From: Aphelidium insulamus | Taxonomy: Eukaryota > Aphelidiomycota > Aphelidea > Aphelidiaceae | Assembly: GCA_036784855.1 (NCBI GenBank) | Contig: JAZDSV010000061.1 | Span: 1-64,000 of the forward strand | Direction of reading: 5' to 3' | Length of the DNA: 64,000 bases | Part shown: positions 30,545 through 43,900 of the stretch, in pieces | Layout of the letters: each line of letters starts with the position of its first letter | Numbering within the stretch: the first letter of the stretch is position 1 | Translations under genes and position numbers: made by a program | Notes under the pieces: generated by a model | What the model was told of the DNA's origin: nothing | The model's input: only the letters and a program-made list of their open reading frames with translations | Database searches by the model: none

Positions 30545-31855
30545 TCAAATGATTTCGGTCAGGAAGCGCCGAACATTTCTGGCCGACTTTTTGATAAGGC
30601 GCCACAGTGTTCGCTGCTTCCTATCCGGAAGTGGCGATGCAACAAACTGCGCAATGGTTGAAGTCGGTATTACTGTTGGTGTCCGTGGGTGCGCAGGAAT
30701 GGTAATTGAAGCTCCGGATCCAACCGTTGAAACAACAGAACCGACGTCAGACGGTTCGTAATCTGACACTGCCAGTGTGTTTATGCTACTGCCAGTGTCA
30801 GTAGAGGCCACCGTGAACTCCGACACGGCATCGGAACCGATCTCAGACAATTCGGCCTCGGAACTGGACTCGGAACCGAACTTGGAACCAGACTCGGAAC
30901 CAGACTCAGAAGCGGACTCGAAACCGGACTCAGAAGCGGACTCAGAAACGGAAATTGAATCGCCATCGGAGCTTTCCGGCACGTCCGGCAAAACCCCGTG
31001 GGGAGGACCCGATGCAAACAGTGCCGTTGGGACGAAATGCTGTTCGCAATTAGGGTGACCAATAGCTGTGAACGGGATTACGGGTTGCGCCGCAGCACTA
31101 GGCGAAACTGGCGACGAATACAAAACTTGACACGGCGCGCGCTTCTTGGCAGAGCGAAGAATTGCTTGCAGCTCCTCGTTGGCATCGTCAAAATCACTTT
31201 GTGCCACTGCCGGCGGTGCGCGAATTGGTCTCAGTGAAATGCTGTCCATGTACGCCTGTATCTTGGCTTGTTCAATATCGATCGCGCGCATTATATCCTG
31301 GCGGCGCTTTCTGTCCGCTTCCTGTTCTTTCGTCAGGAAGGGAATATAGGGCGAGTCGTAATCAGGGATAGGCTGGTACACGCGGTCCGCCACAGAGTCC
31401 ACAATCGACGCGTAGTACGCACTGTTCTTTTCGTACGTCGAATTTGTTTTGCAATCCGGCAGCTGGGGCATGGACGGTGGAAAAAGGCTGCGACTGTCGG
31501 GATCTTCGAGCTGTTGCGGCATATAGCTACTCTCGTGCGCCAAGTACATGTCGCTTTCACGTTGGAGCGCCTTCTTTGTCTCCACAAAACGCTGCAGCAT
31601 GGCCATGGTACTGTTGTACTTTTCGCAAAATCTGCGGCGGTCATTGCACACGCGCGTCATTCAGTGACCAAAGTATACGTACGCCACTGTCTCGGCGATG
31701 AAATCGGTGTTGCCGTCCAGCATCAGCAGCGCGTCAACAATCTGGTAGTCGCTGCAAGGATATAAGCGCTGATGTACTACGTGGCACAAAACATACCCGA
31801 GTTGGTTTCGGTGCCCGATTTCGCGAAGCTCGTAGCCGCAAAGTGCGCCCTCCAT
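30545..31855 (-). CDS. Unknown acidic Ser/Glu-repeat protein
   Basis: Not recognised. Exons (minus) 31797-31855, 31683-31751 and 30545-31631 sum to 1,215 nt (404 aa). The N-terminus (MEGALCGYELREIGHRNQLG, then DYQIVDALLMLDGNTDFIAE) looks like a compact helical domain, followed by FCEKYNSTMAMLQRFVETKK and a helical stretch EQEADRKRRQDIMRAIDIEQ. The middle carries about ten S-E repeats (SESASESGFESASESGSESG), strongly acidic. It ends with a basic helix KQRTLWRLIKKSARNVRRFL. Introns are 45 and 51 nt. The mixed acidic middle and basic tail would fit a nuclear or cyto-scaffold protein, but no function is claimed. Confidence 0.7.
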
Positions 31856-32400
31856 GTGGGCTTCAATGCGAGTGGTTGTGGTAGCGAATCTTTTATATCG
31901 CTGTCAGTACGGATGTAATGGGAAATATATATCGCGGCGCTAGGTACCCGGTAGCATGGGTAGACATGTTGGTGGGCGGTGTGTGCGAGAGATAAAATAT
32001 CAGAGAGCAGAGAGAACGAAGAAGCGGTGTGCGTATTTTTAGCCCACGTGACGGCAGACGTGCGTTCTTGTCGCGATATATAATTTTCATAATTCACAAG
32101 CACAGGAAACATCTCCTGTGCACAGAAGATGGCAGCACAGGATACATCTCATATAAAATGTATCTCTTGACAAATGGAGAACAGAATTAAGCGCCAACCA
32201 TCCCAACCATCTACATTGACAATTAGATAGTTGTGTTACGTAGACTTTTCTGATTGTAACAGATACTCTGATATCTGTACTACAAGAAAGTACTACAACG
32301 TAGAACAGCGAAACAGTGCACTGAGGCACTGCTGATTAGCTGATTCGCTGATTGTGACAGCCAGCAACCATCAACCATCAACATTCACTTTCCGAAAAGT
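31856..32400. other. Divergent intergenic region before UBE2O
   Basis: 545 bp. Contains a partly repeated phrase (CACAGGAAACATCTC at about 32100 and CACAGGATACATCTC at about 32136), then CATATAAAATG, a possible TATA region, at about 32149. No reading frame of note on either strand. Confidence 0.4.
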
Positions 32401-35400
32401 ATGGAATCTCTACGCGTTGATGTACGTTTGGACGCATCATTGCAGCTCTGTACCATATCCACGCCCTCATACTAATATGTGCAGTTCTTTGCGGAGGATC
32501 TGGTTTGCCTGCGGACGAGGCCACAGCTGCGCGGCGTGGTGAAAAGGTCCCCGCATGATGACCTTATGCTGGGCTCTACTGACGGCGATTCCGACACTGA
32601 CGTGGTGGACGCTACGGCCGCCGACGTCGACGATGACACGGAATGGGAAGATGATACCGACAATGATGCTGACGACGAATTTGACGCTTCCGATGGGGAT
32701 GTCTCATCCATCAGTGACCAATGCGACGATTCCGACGACGACGACGACAGCCAATTCGACGAGCCGCTGCCGGCGGGACACGTGCAGGTGCAGTGGCATC
32801 CGTGCATACCACCCGATCCGCAGGATGCCGCGCGAGACTTTGGACGCTACGAAATGGTGAAGCACACTGATTTGGTGTTGCTGGACCGCGCATTCATGCC
32901 AGACGACGTCGTGCGCAGGAAACTGGTGGCGGAGGGACAGTCCTCCAAATTCATGACCGGCACCGTGCTAGCTGTCAACGCCCGCCTACAGTTGGCCATA
33001 TCAACACGGCTGCTGTATCCCCGTACAGTGGGTCTGCTGTTCTTGCAATCGTGGTGCAGTGACAGTGAGTCTGCGGAGGAAGAGTGGATAAGACTGCCTG
33101 AAGTTAGCGCTCACGCTGTGCAATACTACGACACAGTTACGGAGGGCCAGCGGGTCGTGTCTGGCAACTGGACGGGCATAGTGGAGCAAGTGGATCGCAC
33201 AGTGACAATGTGGTCAGATGGGCGGATTTTGAAGTCAGAGTGTGCGGAACGAGACGATTCATCGCAGTCTGTGCACAGCGATGACATTGTGTTCCCGGGA
33301 GAGGTGAGTGAAAATGTGCTGGCTGTGATGCGCTGTCTCTTGCTATCCAAGTTCATGCTTTTAACATTGAATATAGATCGCCTATGATTCCTCAGACGGC
33401 GGCAGTAACATTTCGGGAATAGTCCTGTCAGCGGAGCCACACGCGGTGCACGTTCGCTGGGACTGGTCAAGATCGGGAGTATGTATTTTGCTTTCATTTT
33501 GCCATATTTAACGAGTCAAGAGCGGCGGCGAGGAGGCGCCGGCCACGATAGTTACAGACCCGACACGGTTGCACGTTGTGCAAGGCGCGGTGCATGCCAC
33601 ATTCGAATTGAGTGACTGGGTAGTATTCAAGTCGGAGGGTCTGGAACGCGACGCACTTAATGGGGTAGGTATCGCCATGAGCGGCGACGCACAGCCATAT
33701 TACTTGCCTGGTGCCAAGGAGCCTCTGCGACGGCCTTACGTCGTGGTCAACACTGTATCTACCGTAGAAGTGCAGTGGCAGGATGGCAGCGTTTCACTGC
33801 ACGATAGTAAGGATCTGATGCCGATTGACACTGTTGACGACAGCGATTTGTGGCCCGGTAGTGCAGTGGTGGAGAGTTTGCCCAGAGGTGACAATGGAGC
33901 GACACGCAGAACTGGGCTGGTCCAGCGAGTGGATCCTGAAGAACTTGTTGCCAGCGTTAGCTGGTTCGATAATGGGCATTGCAATCCACTCGAGACTGAA
34001 CAAGTCAGCGTTCTCAACCTTGTGGAGTCAAATTCATTTCGCCTCGGCAATACTGTGATGCGTAGTGGTGGTGGTGTCGATGGGCCAAGTAGTAATTTGG
34101 CATGGATCGGAACAATTGATCAGCTCCACAATGATGGCACCGCTTCCGTGATGTGGGCAGGGAGCGTGACGTACTCGGAGCGTATTTCCCGGGACCAACT
34201 CATATGGATACCCGAAGAAGACGATGATGATGCACAAGCCGACTCTGCGGCATTTCTACCTGCTGAGACGCCAGCTTTGGATTCTACCACCCAGATGACT
34301 GCTGCCGACGATTCGATGCTCGATTTGACAACAGAAGAAGGAATATCCGCGCTTGGTGATATCCCAGCATTCGTCGTGTCTGACAGTCCTCCGAATTCCA
34401 ACCATGCCTTTCATTTTGACTCTCTGCGCCATATTAGTGGTGCATTCTTGAAGAGGCTGGGGGACGAGGTCAAGCTTCTCAAACAATCTACCCCTCCGCG
34501 CATATACACCGAGACCTACAGCGAACGGCCAGAATTGTTTCGCTGCCTCATGTTTGGCGCGGATGGGACGCCATATGCCGACTTGCCATTTTTGTTTGAT
34601 TTTAGTCTTCCCGTGGACAAGTATCCTGCCCAACCGCCGCTAGCTCGCTATCACAACTGGTGCAGCAGTTCCTCCGTGGGATCCAGTGGTGCGTACAATT
34701 TGAACTGATTTATTCATTTTGTTTGAGCGTCGTGCGTAGATGGCGCCCCAACCCGCCTTAACCCAAACCTGTACAGCGACGGCGGTATCTGCCTATCGTT
34801 GCTGGGTACATTCGATGGATCGCGCCGGCAACAGGAGACGTGGACTACAAACTTTGCTGCGGCAAATCTGCTGCGAGTGCTGATCAGTCTACATTCGCTG
34901 GTGCTTGTGCGTGAACCGTGGTACAATGAAGCTGGATACCATAAATTGCACGTCGGGAATTCAGTAATTCAATCCACTTCGGATAGCGCTGTCAGTCAAC
35001 AAGAGTATGAGTCTGCTCGTAACTAGTATATTAGATGTACTGACTCATCGTAGACATGCTACTGAGGACAGAGGTCCACTTCTCACACTGGACAGCGAAT
35101 GGCGCAGCAATCGCTACAATGAACAAGCATTCGTGCTGGCATTGCAGAGTTTGGAATGGCTTTTGCAACCAACACGATCCAGCGCCGATCGGGCCGCTTG
35201 GATGAACTCGCTGCTTGGCAAGCACCTGGCTAGAGTGGCGAATGCATATTACTTTTGTGACAATTGTGCCGGACTGCGTCGGGTGCTACAGCGCTGTGAC
35301 AACCTGCTCAACGGTCGCGCGGATTTGGATTTTCCTGTTCAGCGAGTTCCAGCCGGACTGGTGCCATTGTTGCGCCAATGCTTCAACCGCCTTTTATCAC

Positions 35401-35426
35401 TGCTACCGACAAACTCAAACCCATGA
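32401..35426 (+). CDS. UBE2O: E2/E3 hybrid ubiquitin-conjugating enzyme UBE2O
   Basis: Large E2 that can act without an E3 and clears orphan basic proteins. Exons 32401-32421, 32485-33303, 33377-33478, 33521-34688, 34740-35004 and 35054-35426 sum to 2,748 nt (915 aa; human 1,292). The N-terminal half has SH3-like repeats ([61 protein letters not shown]) and an acidic stretch after residue 40. The UBC domain starts near residue 640: [39 protein letters not shown], then [20 protein letters not shown] with catalytic Cys at about 720, WYNEAGY and [13 protein letters not shown]. The first exon is 7 codons (MESLRVD). The junction at 35004/35054 has an alternative donor 14 nt downstream. Confidence 0.93.
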
Positions 35427-35587
35427 TATATTAGCATTATAAACATGTATAGCACTAAAATCTATTGCAAGTTGTTTAATAGTTTGCAACTTTTATCCGG
35501 CTACCAGCTCGTATAATATTATGACAGCGTTCATGGCTATCAGTGGAACTAATTAAATTAGTTAGTCATTATTTGTGCGATTATACG

Positions 35588-35776
35588 TGCCATACATAAT
35601 ACACACATACATAGATACATACATACACATACATACATATATACACACATACATGCATACATACATACACACATATACATAGATACATACATACATACAC
35701 ATATACATACATACATACATACATACATACATACATACACATACATACATACATACATACATACACATACACACAT

Positions 35777-35825
<49 letters not shown>

Positions 35826-36060
35826 TACATATATACATACATACATACACACCCATATATACATATATACATACATACATACACACACATATATACATAC
35901 ATGCACATACATACATACACATACATACATACACATACATACATACATACATACATACATACATACACACACATACATACATACATACATACACACACAC
36001 ACATACATACATACACACATACATACATACATACATACATACACATATACACACATACAT
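35588..36060. repeat. CATA/CA microsatellite, about 470 bp
   Basis: Long run of ACATACAT/ACACACAT units between UBE2O and TBCK, with interspersed ATATATAC. Because the 4-bp unit has no stop in several frames it yields long fake reading frames (Cys-Met-Tyr-Val on the minus strand, Thr-Tyr-Ile-His on the plus). The rest of the 35427-36333 gap shows no gene; a plus-strand stretch at 36174 begins with a signal-peptide-like MRVIIRALMLLGSCGA but leads nowhere clear. Confidence 0.95.
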
Positions 36061-36333
36061 CCAATTTAGACATAGAGATACAAGTAGCACACACAAATCA
36101 GATAAGCCAACGACACAACTAACGCTCCGAGATAAGAAGGTACTCACTCCGAAGCAATGTCCGCACAGCGTGTATGAGAGTAATCATCCGCGCTTTGATG
36201 CTGTTGGGATCTTGCGGTGCGTTCCATGGGTTGGCCGACGACGGTCCGACAGAGTTTACGCCCGCAGCTGTCCATCCAACTAGCACGCGTTACGGCTACA
36301 TAGCACAGAGCAGCAGGCACAGGCACCTACTTT

Positions 36334-39300
36334 GTGAGAGGAACCGGTCCTCACTCAGCACCGCTACGGCGTTCACAAAGAGCACCGTGGCGTACAGCAG
36401 CTGACCCAACGCGAAACCCATTCAGCCGCAGCGCAGTGTGCTTGTGTAAAACTTGTGTGCGATTTTGGAGATGGCAAATCACACGGGGAAAATGGAATGC
36501 CACTTGGCAGCCGCGCGCTGAAGGCGCTGCCGGAACCACTTCGGCCCCAGGATCCGGCTCCGAGAAGGCAGAATTCCATTCATCGTGGCAGTTTGTGCGG
36601 GACTTGGAGTCACGTCCGTTTCTTGCGGCCCGTCTGGGCACCTCACTGGCCGTCCATGCATTCTATCCACGCCGCCAGTCCGACAAGGCGGTCGTCGATA
36701 AGACTGTCAAGGATGGCGATGCTTTGCAGCAACTTGCTGTCACCGCCAGTGATGAAGCTGGTTCCAATACTCGCATAAAGCCCCCTGTACCGGACGCCGG
36801 CCAGCAGGTTGTGACAGATGCGGCGTGGATGTTTGGCCGCATGCACAGCACTTTGACCCGTCTCCGGCATCGCCATCTGTGCCAGTACGTGGACTTGGTG
36901 CGTGGACAACACGGTACCTTACTGTCAACTTGATATACCAATTATCTATAATGCGCGACAGATCGCTGCTTTGTGGTCACAGAGTACTTTGGTCAAAGCA
37001 TTGCCAGCCGTGAGCCCGCGAGTGTCGTCGATACCAAGCTGGCCGGAAAATGGATAGGCCAGATTCTGGAAGCTTTGGTGTATTTGAATGCGCATGGCCT
37101 GGTCCACCGTCATCTGCACCCCGACAACATTTTATTGGACGCGCGGGCATGTTATTAATTATTCTCATGGATGGTGTCTGACAACTACTAAGCCTTGCAG
37201 ATGGACGTGAAGCTGGCAGACTACGGTATGTATGACTTGACTGACTCGGGAACACGTGTGTCGTTTCCCGTGGATTTCCCCGAGTATATGGCACCGGAAC
37301 TGTTGCAAGGAGTCTCAGACGGCACTGTAAAGGTGAGCGCCGGTGTTAACGTGCGAAACTGACTCTAATGATTGCCAGGCGGACGTGTGGTCGTGCGGCA
37401 TTATTCTGACAGAGCTCTTGAGTGATAAAGACTTTTGGCGAACAGGAGGCAATGTGGAAGCGATACTGGACAAACTTGCAAGCATAGCCTACGGCGATAT
37501 CAACCTTGATGAATATCTGCAAGATATCTTACCGCAATCGATACATTCAGAGCATTCAGATGCCTTGGACTTTATTCGGAAGTGCTTGCAAGTAAATCCT
37601 GCTAACCGTCCACGGCCGTGTGATTTGCTATTACATCCATTTATTGCCAGCATTGCTGCCAACGATATCGCGCAGCCGGATGAAAGTTGGGCCGAGATAA
37701 GCATCGATGAACCGCTGGACTACCTGCCTGTGTCGCAAGTTTTCGCGCTGTGGAAGATTGCCGGAGGTGACGTTGAGCGAACATTTTCTCGGCAGTCACA
37801 AGCGTTCAACATACCGCCCATCGAGCGACTGCCTCTGATCATTCGAGCTGATGGCGCAGAAATTGGCGGCCGTGGTGACGAAGACGTTGCGCTGTATTCG
37901 ACCGAGTTTGTCGACCTGTCTCTAGAGCATCTCTTGTCAAAGCTCAAGGACTGTGTGAGCGACAGTCCGTTGCTGGAGTTGGACGCTACTGGCGTTGAGC
38001 GCAAAGCATCGACTATACCATCGCCGGATAACGCCGAGGATCTGGTGTTTAACCAGGTCAACTTTGATGCCCCAGTGTCTCCCATAGAATCCTCCACGGC
38101 CCTGCCCGATTCACTTGGCGCTTCACAGTCCGGCAATATGCCCCATTATACAATTGGAGATTTCAGTATAATGCCGACCGCTATTTGGAAGCGCTATACC
38201 GACAGTCTGGGGGATTACTGCCGGTTGGCACTCACAATACGGGAAAGTGACGCTGTGTACCAGTACTGCCGTTTCCGAATCTTCAATCATTTACTTGGCA
38301 CCTATCCCGCGTCGAGAAAAGAGCTGCGACGCCAGGCAGCGATAGATGTTCCGCCGTTGCTCCGAGGACCTATATGGGCGTGTCTCTTTGGTCTGGCTGA
38401 GGATTATGAGCGGCGCTATCGACGACTAGACTTTGATTTGCCGCACGATATTGACCGGTACTGTGCACCTGTATTGACGCTGTCTGTATATTCATCGCAC
38501 CGCCACCTAATGTAATAGGCAAATCGATGTTGATATACCGCGGTGTCATCAGTATAACGCTTACATGAACTGCCCGCAAGGCCAGATGAAGCTTCGCGCC
38601 CTGCTCAAGGCGTGGATTGCTGGCAATCCCACGCTTGTCTACTGGCAAGGTATTGTGTCGCTCTACGCCATTTTGTGCTGGGCTTATTAGTTCATCAGGT
38701 CTGGACTCGCTGTGCGCTCCATTCCTATTGGTCAATTTCACTGACGAAGCTCTCTCATACTGGAGTCTGCAACAGCTGGTGCCGCGCTATCTAAAGAACT
38801 TTTTCGTCAATGACAATTCCACCGTAATTCAAGACTATCTGGCTGTATTTCGCCAGCTCATTGCATTTCACGATCCAGAACTTGGGAGCCACATGAATCG
38901 TATCGGGTTCTCCCCGGACCTGTATGCCATACCGTGGTTTCTCACATTATTTACCCGTGCGTTAATGCTATGTACTTTTTTCGCAGTATTAAACTTGTCG
39001 CAGATATTTTTCCGCTGCACAAAATTGTACACTTGTGGGACCGGCTATTTGTACTCTCCACCAACCTGTCAACATTTCCCGTATTCCTCGGATTGACTAT
39101 TTTGCACAAGCTGCGGACAAAATTGTTGCAGTCCGATTTCAACGATTGTATCGTGCACTTTTCCGATATGCCTGATTTCGACTTGGCCGAATGTGTCGGC
39201 GAGGCGGTGATATTTTGGCGCAAGACACCGGCCAGCATGGTTGAGCGCGTCGGTGTGCTGAAAGCCGAGATAATACCAGCTGCACCGCCCACCAACGTCG

Positions 39301-39953
39301 AAGGATCGCAAACATCTTCCGTTGAAGCGGTAAAGGCAGATCTGGTGGAGCAAGCGTCGCCCATGTCGCCGTACGAAATATGTCAAAAGTGGTGGGACCG
39401 CCCAGTGCCGCTGGAGATCAAACGGCAAGAGTCTGTGGCGCGCATATCGCTCACCGACCTGTTGCGAATGGGCAACAAGGCCGGAGTGCTCGACATTCGC
39501 TCTGCAAAACAGTATGTGGACAAGTGTGCTTGCGTCCCTATTAACCACCGCTCGCCGTGATAGATTCTGCGACGGGCACTATCCACTGTCCCGCAACGCC
39601 CCGCCCACAATCACTGCCGACACCCAACGTGCCATTGTGCAATTCCGCGCCCAAGTGCGCTACCTGATCATAATTGCTGATCGCGGCGATTCTGGATCCA
39701 AGGTGAGCGCGCACTACAGATAGGGATAGAGAATTGGTATTGGATAACACGCATGCAGTTTGGGGAGCAGCTGGTCGATATGCTCATACCACACGTCGCG
39801 GTGTTGAATGGGGGAATGGAGGTCGTGGCCTCAACAACAAGTTTTGCATGCTCGTGCCGGGCCGGTCAGAGTGCGACAGGTGGCGACACCGGCGAGACAA
39901 GCGGCATCGCGTGCACAATGAGTCTGCTGGACAGTCCGTTAGGAAACATGTAA
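36334..39953 (+). CDS. TBCK: TBCK: pseudokinase-TBC-rhodanese protein (5' end unresolved)
   Basis: Predicted Rab-GAP-like regulator linked to endosomes and mTOR signalling (FERRY complex in animals). Exons: to 36913, 36962-about 37150, about 37201-37332, 37379-38457, 38519-38649, 38699-38956, 39004-39511, 39564-39702 and 39759-39953. Kinase-like domain: [26 protein letters not shown] (HRD replaced by HRH), LADYG in place of [20 protein letters not shown]; a pseudokinase. TBC domain: [64 protein letters not shown]. Rhodanese-like end: [22 protein letters not shown]; the usual active Cys region is not obvious. The intron at 37147-37200 is either GC-AG or shifted (37151-37192). No in-frame ATG was found upstream, so a first exon is missing; 36334 is only where the frame opens. 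Confidence 0.9.
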
Positions 39954-40065
39954 CCACCTGTCACATATTCAACTGCTGTCACACGGGTTTGAGACAGTTG
40001 CGCCGTCTGACAGCTCGTACATATTCCCATAGCGCTCTTAACCATCCACGTCCATCTGTTGCGGC

Positions 40066-40655
40066 ATGCGCGCTCTTGCCACGCTCATCTACGCCGTAGT
40101 ATCGGTATCGGCCGCATATGACATTACCAAAGAGTCGGCGGACTATCGTCGAGAGTATTGCACGCTGCAGACGGCGTACTGCCAGGCATTCTGCGGCGGC
40201 GCGTCAAATACCGGCATCAACTATTGCTCGCAGACCACGCTGAACTGGAACTGTGAGTGCGTGAACGTGCTGCTGGCCACCAAGCCCAATGTCACCGACT
40301 CCGAGTTCCCCATTCAGTACTACGAGTGCGTGGGCGAGAAGCAGGCACGTTTCGCGATTACAATTGTGTTCTCTGACCTTCGTGTGCGCAGGACTGTTTC
40401 GTAAAGTGCCAGTCTGACAATGGCGGCGGCGTAACTGCCCAGTCGCAGCAGTGCAAAGTGTCGCAGTGTGATGCCAAGTATCAGTGCGGCACCAGCTACG
40501 GCGGCGAGCAAAAGTCTCTGCGTGTAAAGGGCGACGGGACACCCACGCCGTCCAATGGAACCTCCTCCGATACGCCAGTATTTTCCACGGCTTCATCAAT
40601 GCAACTCGATTACACGATTTCGGCGGCGTTGTTGGTGTCGGCATTCCTCTGTTAG
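40066..40655 (+). CDS. DUF7707-type Cys-rich GPI-anchored secreted protein
   Basis: 180-aa protein with signal peptide MRALATLIYAVVSVSAA, a Cys-rich domain and a C-terminal GPI-type signal (GTSSDTPVFS... then LDYTISAALLVSAFLC). Cys pattern: YCTLQTAYCQAFCGG, INYCSQTTLNWNCECVN, FPIQYYECVGEKQADCFVKC, QQCKVSQCDAKYQCG. This fits the fungal DUF7707 layout (Q..FC..Q...C......N.C...TL...C.C.NG). Exons 40066-40344 and 40392-40655. The only join keeping the conserved ECVGEKQA|DCFVKC phase uses a GC donor (CAG|GCACGT) with acceptor TGCGCAG, 47 nt. Cell-surface role inferred. DUF7707 proteins are known from fungi, the main lineage clue here. Confidence 0.82.
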
Positions 40656-40796
40656 ACGATTCCTTGTACCCACATGCAATACAACACATACATGATGTCA
40701 CTGCCGTGTAGTGTCAACGGGGGCCATGCTACACGGCGCAAGATGTATGATGTACTAGTAGAAACGTATGCATACACACACATATATATCTATAGC

Positions 40797-40817
40797 TATA
40801 TATATATATATATATAT
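40797..40817. repeat. (TA)n run upstream of kinesin
   Basis: About ten TA units, then a CA/CATA-rich stretch to 40870, in the 250-bp gap between the DUF7707 gene and the kinesin. May serve as a TATA region for the kinesin, whose ATG is 90 bp downstream; equally it may be a plain microsatellite. Confidence 0.6.
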
Positions 40818-40906
40818 TATATGGACACACTTGTCATGCTGTAATCACATACATGCACACATACATAATCACGCGAACAGTGTTTCCAACATCTTGACGA
40901 CCACGC

Positions 40907-43900
40907 ATGGCAGAAGCCTCCGTGAAGGTGGCGCTACGGGTGCGTCCCCTCACTGCCAAAGAACAAATGTCTGGCTGCACCGAGTGCATTGGCTATGTGC
41001 CGTCACAGCCTGAAGTGGTGCTGGACTCCACTCGGGCCTTCACGTACGACTTTGTGTACGGGCCAGACTCGCAACAGGCGACGATATTCGACTCGGCGGT
41101 GAAGCCGGTGCTGGCACGCTTCATCGAGGGCTACAATGCCACATGTCTGGCATATGGACAGGTACACCTGCCTTCCTGGTGATAGTAGCTGCAAAATGCT
41201 TGCTCACATGCGCACTCCAGACCGGCAGTGGCAAGACGCACACCATGGGCACGGGGTTTGACGTCTCCCGCTACGACATACACAACCAGGGCACTTATAT
41301 ACTCACACTCTTAAGATATCTATATCTGTTAACATCTGCAGGCATTATACCACGTGCAATTGACGAGCTGTTCCGGGTGCTGGGCGAGATGAGTGCCGCG
41401 AATCCAGGCTTCAAGTATCAGATGTTCGCCTCGTTCTTGGAGCTGTACAACGAGGAGCTCATCGACCTGTTGAACCCGCACTCTGCCAAAGCCGGTTCAC
41501 GGCGTGGCACGGCGCTGACAATCCGCGAGGATGGTCAAGGTGGCATTTACTGGGCCGGCATCAAAGAGGAGCCGGTTTCCTCTCCCGATGAACTCATGAA
41601 GCAAGTGAGGCAGATCCATTCCCACTTCTATTGACTTATGCACTCAGTTGCCTGCAAAAGGGCTCACTGTGTCGCACTACCGGCTCCACTGATATGAATC
41701 TGACATCGTCGCGGTCACATGCGATTTTCTCAGTGATACTGCGACAAGAAGTTCCGAGTGAAACAGCTTCATCTATGGACACGGCAGAGGGTGGAGCTAT
41801 CGGCGACGCTGTGAAGGGCGAGGTGAAAAAGCTGAATAGCAAGTTCCATTTCGTCGATTTGGCAGGCTCGGAGAGGGTTCGTCGATCTGATGGCATACAT
41901 TATATGTATTATCTTATCACATATTGTGCAGATGAAAAAGACAAAGGCTGTGGGAGACAGGGCAAAAGAAGGTATCGCGATAAACAGCGGGCTTCTCGCC
42001 ATGGGCAAAGTCATTCACGCACTGAATGATTCGGCTGCCCATGTTCCGTACCGTGACAGCAAGCTGACCCGGTTGCTGCAAGATTCTTTAGGTGGAAATA
42101 GGTCTGTATTGTACCTTCAGGCATGCAACTTGCATCTAATGCTCCAGTCAAACTTTGATGATTGCTTGCGTATCAGGGTCTGATTCCAACTTCGGAGAAA
42201 CTCTCAACACTCTAAACTACGCATCACGTGCACGGAACATCAAGAACAAAGTCATGATAAACCAGGACTTTCAGGCGATGGAAATTCATCAACTTCGTGC
42301 CGAAATTTCACGCCTTAAAATGGAGCTCATGACGACTAAAACATCGTCGAATCGGGGCTCGATGCAAAATATTTCTGGTATGATGGCAATCATCATATTC
42401 TTATAATACTTCCGCTAGGTGATTACACTGCTACTGGCGATGCCGCTTCAAGGACGCGGCATGAATTCGATATGCTCAAATCCGAGTATCAGCAAAAAGA
42501 GCTACAGGTCTACCGGTTGCTGCAGCAAGTGTCCGAGTTACGCACAGAGTTAGCTTCCTGTCAGGCCAAACTGGATAGTATGCTTTTTGAGCAAAGCCAG
42601 TCTGAGGGCGCTGGAGGGGCCGACGTAAAGACCAATCCGATAATCGAGCGATATGTGAACACAATCACGAACTTGCAAGCTCGAGTGTCGGAATTGGAGT
42701 CACAGCTTGCAGTGTCACAAGGGCGGTACCTGGCTGCTGATTCCCCTCTCTACGCTTCAGGATCATTGGTTGGCGGTTTATCTGGATTATCCGGAGGCTC
42801 GGGTCTTTCAATTGCCGATCCCAAGGTCAATGAAACGATCGAAAAGGCCAAGAGAGAAATCAAGAAGGACATTCAGCTAATACAAAAGAAACGTTATAGT
42901 CCGTCTAGACTCGCCCGTCAAAAGGCACTAGCTGAGAACGCTGCCTCATCATCCGAGAATGAGACGGACGACGCCGGGACCGATGTTGATCGGACCATTG
43001 ATACGGATGCTGATGAGGAGGATGATGATGAGGAAGATGACGACGACGAAGAGAATGAAAATCCTACTTCGACCGAAGACGAGATGCTTCAAATGATCGA
43101 CAAGATACAGAATGATATTGCGGTCAAGGAAGAACTCGTGGAGCAGCTGGAGCGAACACAAACAGATTTTCACGTCATGAAGGAAAAATATGAAGATAAA
43201 CTTCGCCAGTTGCAAAACAACCTTGCCACGGTGCAGAAGCAACGCGATTCTGCCATCAAGGTTGGGGATGACCACGAACCAAAGGACAAGGTTCGTCTCC
43301 ATGTCGTAAAGTATTTCGTATTTACCGCATGCCATCAGGTACAACTTGCAACAGTGAAAGCTCGATACGAAGAAAAGATCAAGAAACTCAGTGCCGAGAT
43401 TTCGGACGTTCGTCGCAAATTCCAGGAATCACAGCGGGAAATCCAGGCGAAGCGCAGCTCTAATGAGGCCGTGCTCCGTACGATGAAATCGCACATTGAG
43501 ACGCTGAAGAATGAAAAGATGCGCGCACTGAAGAGGATGAAGGAACGCGAGGCGTCAACCAGAGAGCGAGAACTACTTAAAGATCAGGAAATCGGGAAAT
43601 TGCGCCGCCGCGAGAAAAAGGCGGCAGATATGGCTCAAAAGTTGGAGAGGAACAACCACATGCAGGTATGTTCTCAGTTGCTTTAATAATTTGTTCAATG
43701 ATCTTTTAGAAACTCATGCTGAAACGACGAACCGAGGAGCAAGTTCAAGCTCAAAACAAACTGAAATCCGTGATGGCACTGCTGCGGAAAACGAAAGCTG
43801 TTCAGTCTCCGATCGCCAAGAAAGCGTGGCGCGGCACAGATAGCCCAAGGAGATCTGCCGCGTCATCGTCTGGAAGCTTGAGAGGAGATGGCGCACATAG

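Noticed and set aside
35558-36147. Long minus-strand reading frames rich in Cys-Met-Tyr-Val
   Set aside because: They are translations of the CATA microsatellite, present in several frames at once.
36144-36404. Small secreted protein (MRVIIRALMLLGSCGA...) or its antisense frame upstream of TBCK
   Set aside because: No second exon or stop context supports it, and it sits where the missing TBCK first exon should be; left as unexplained sequence.
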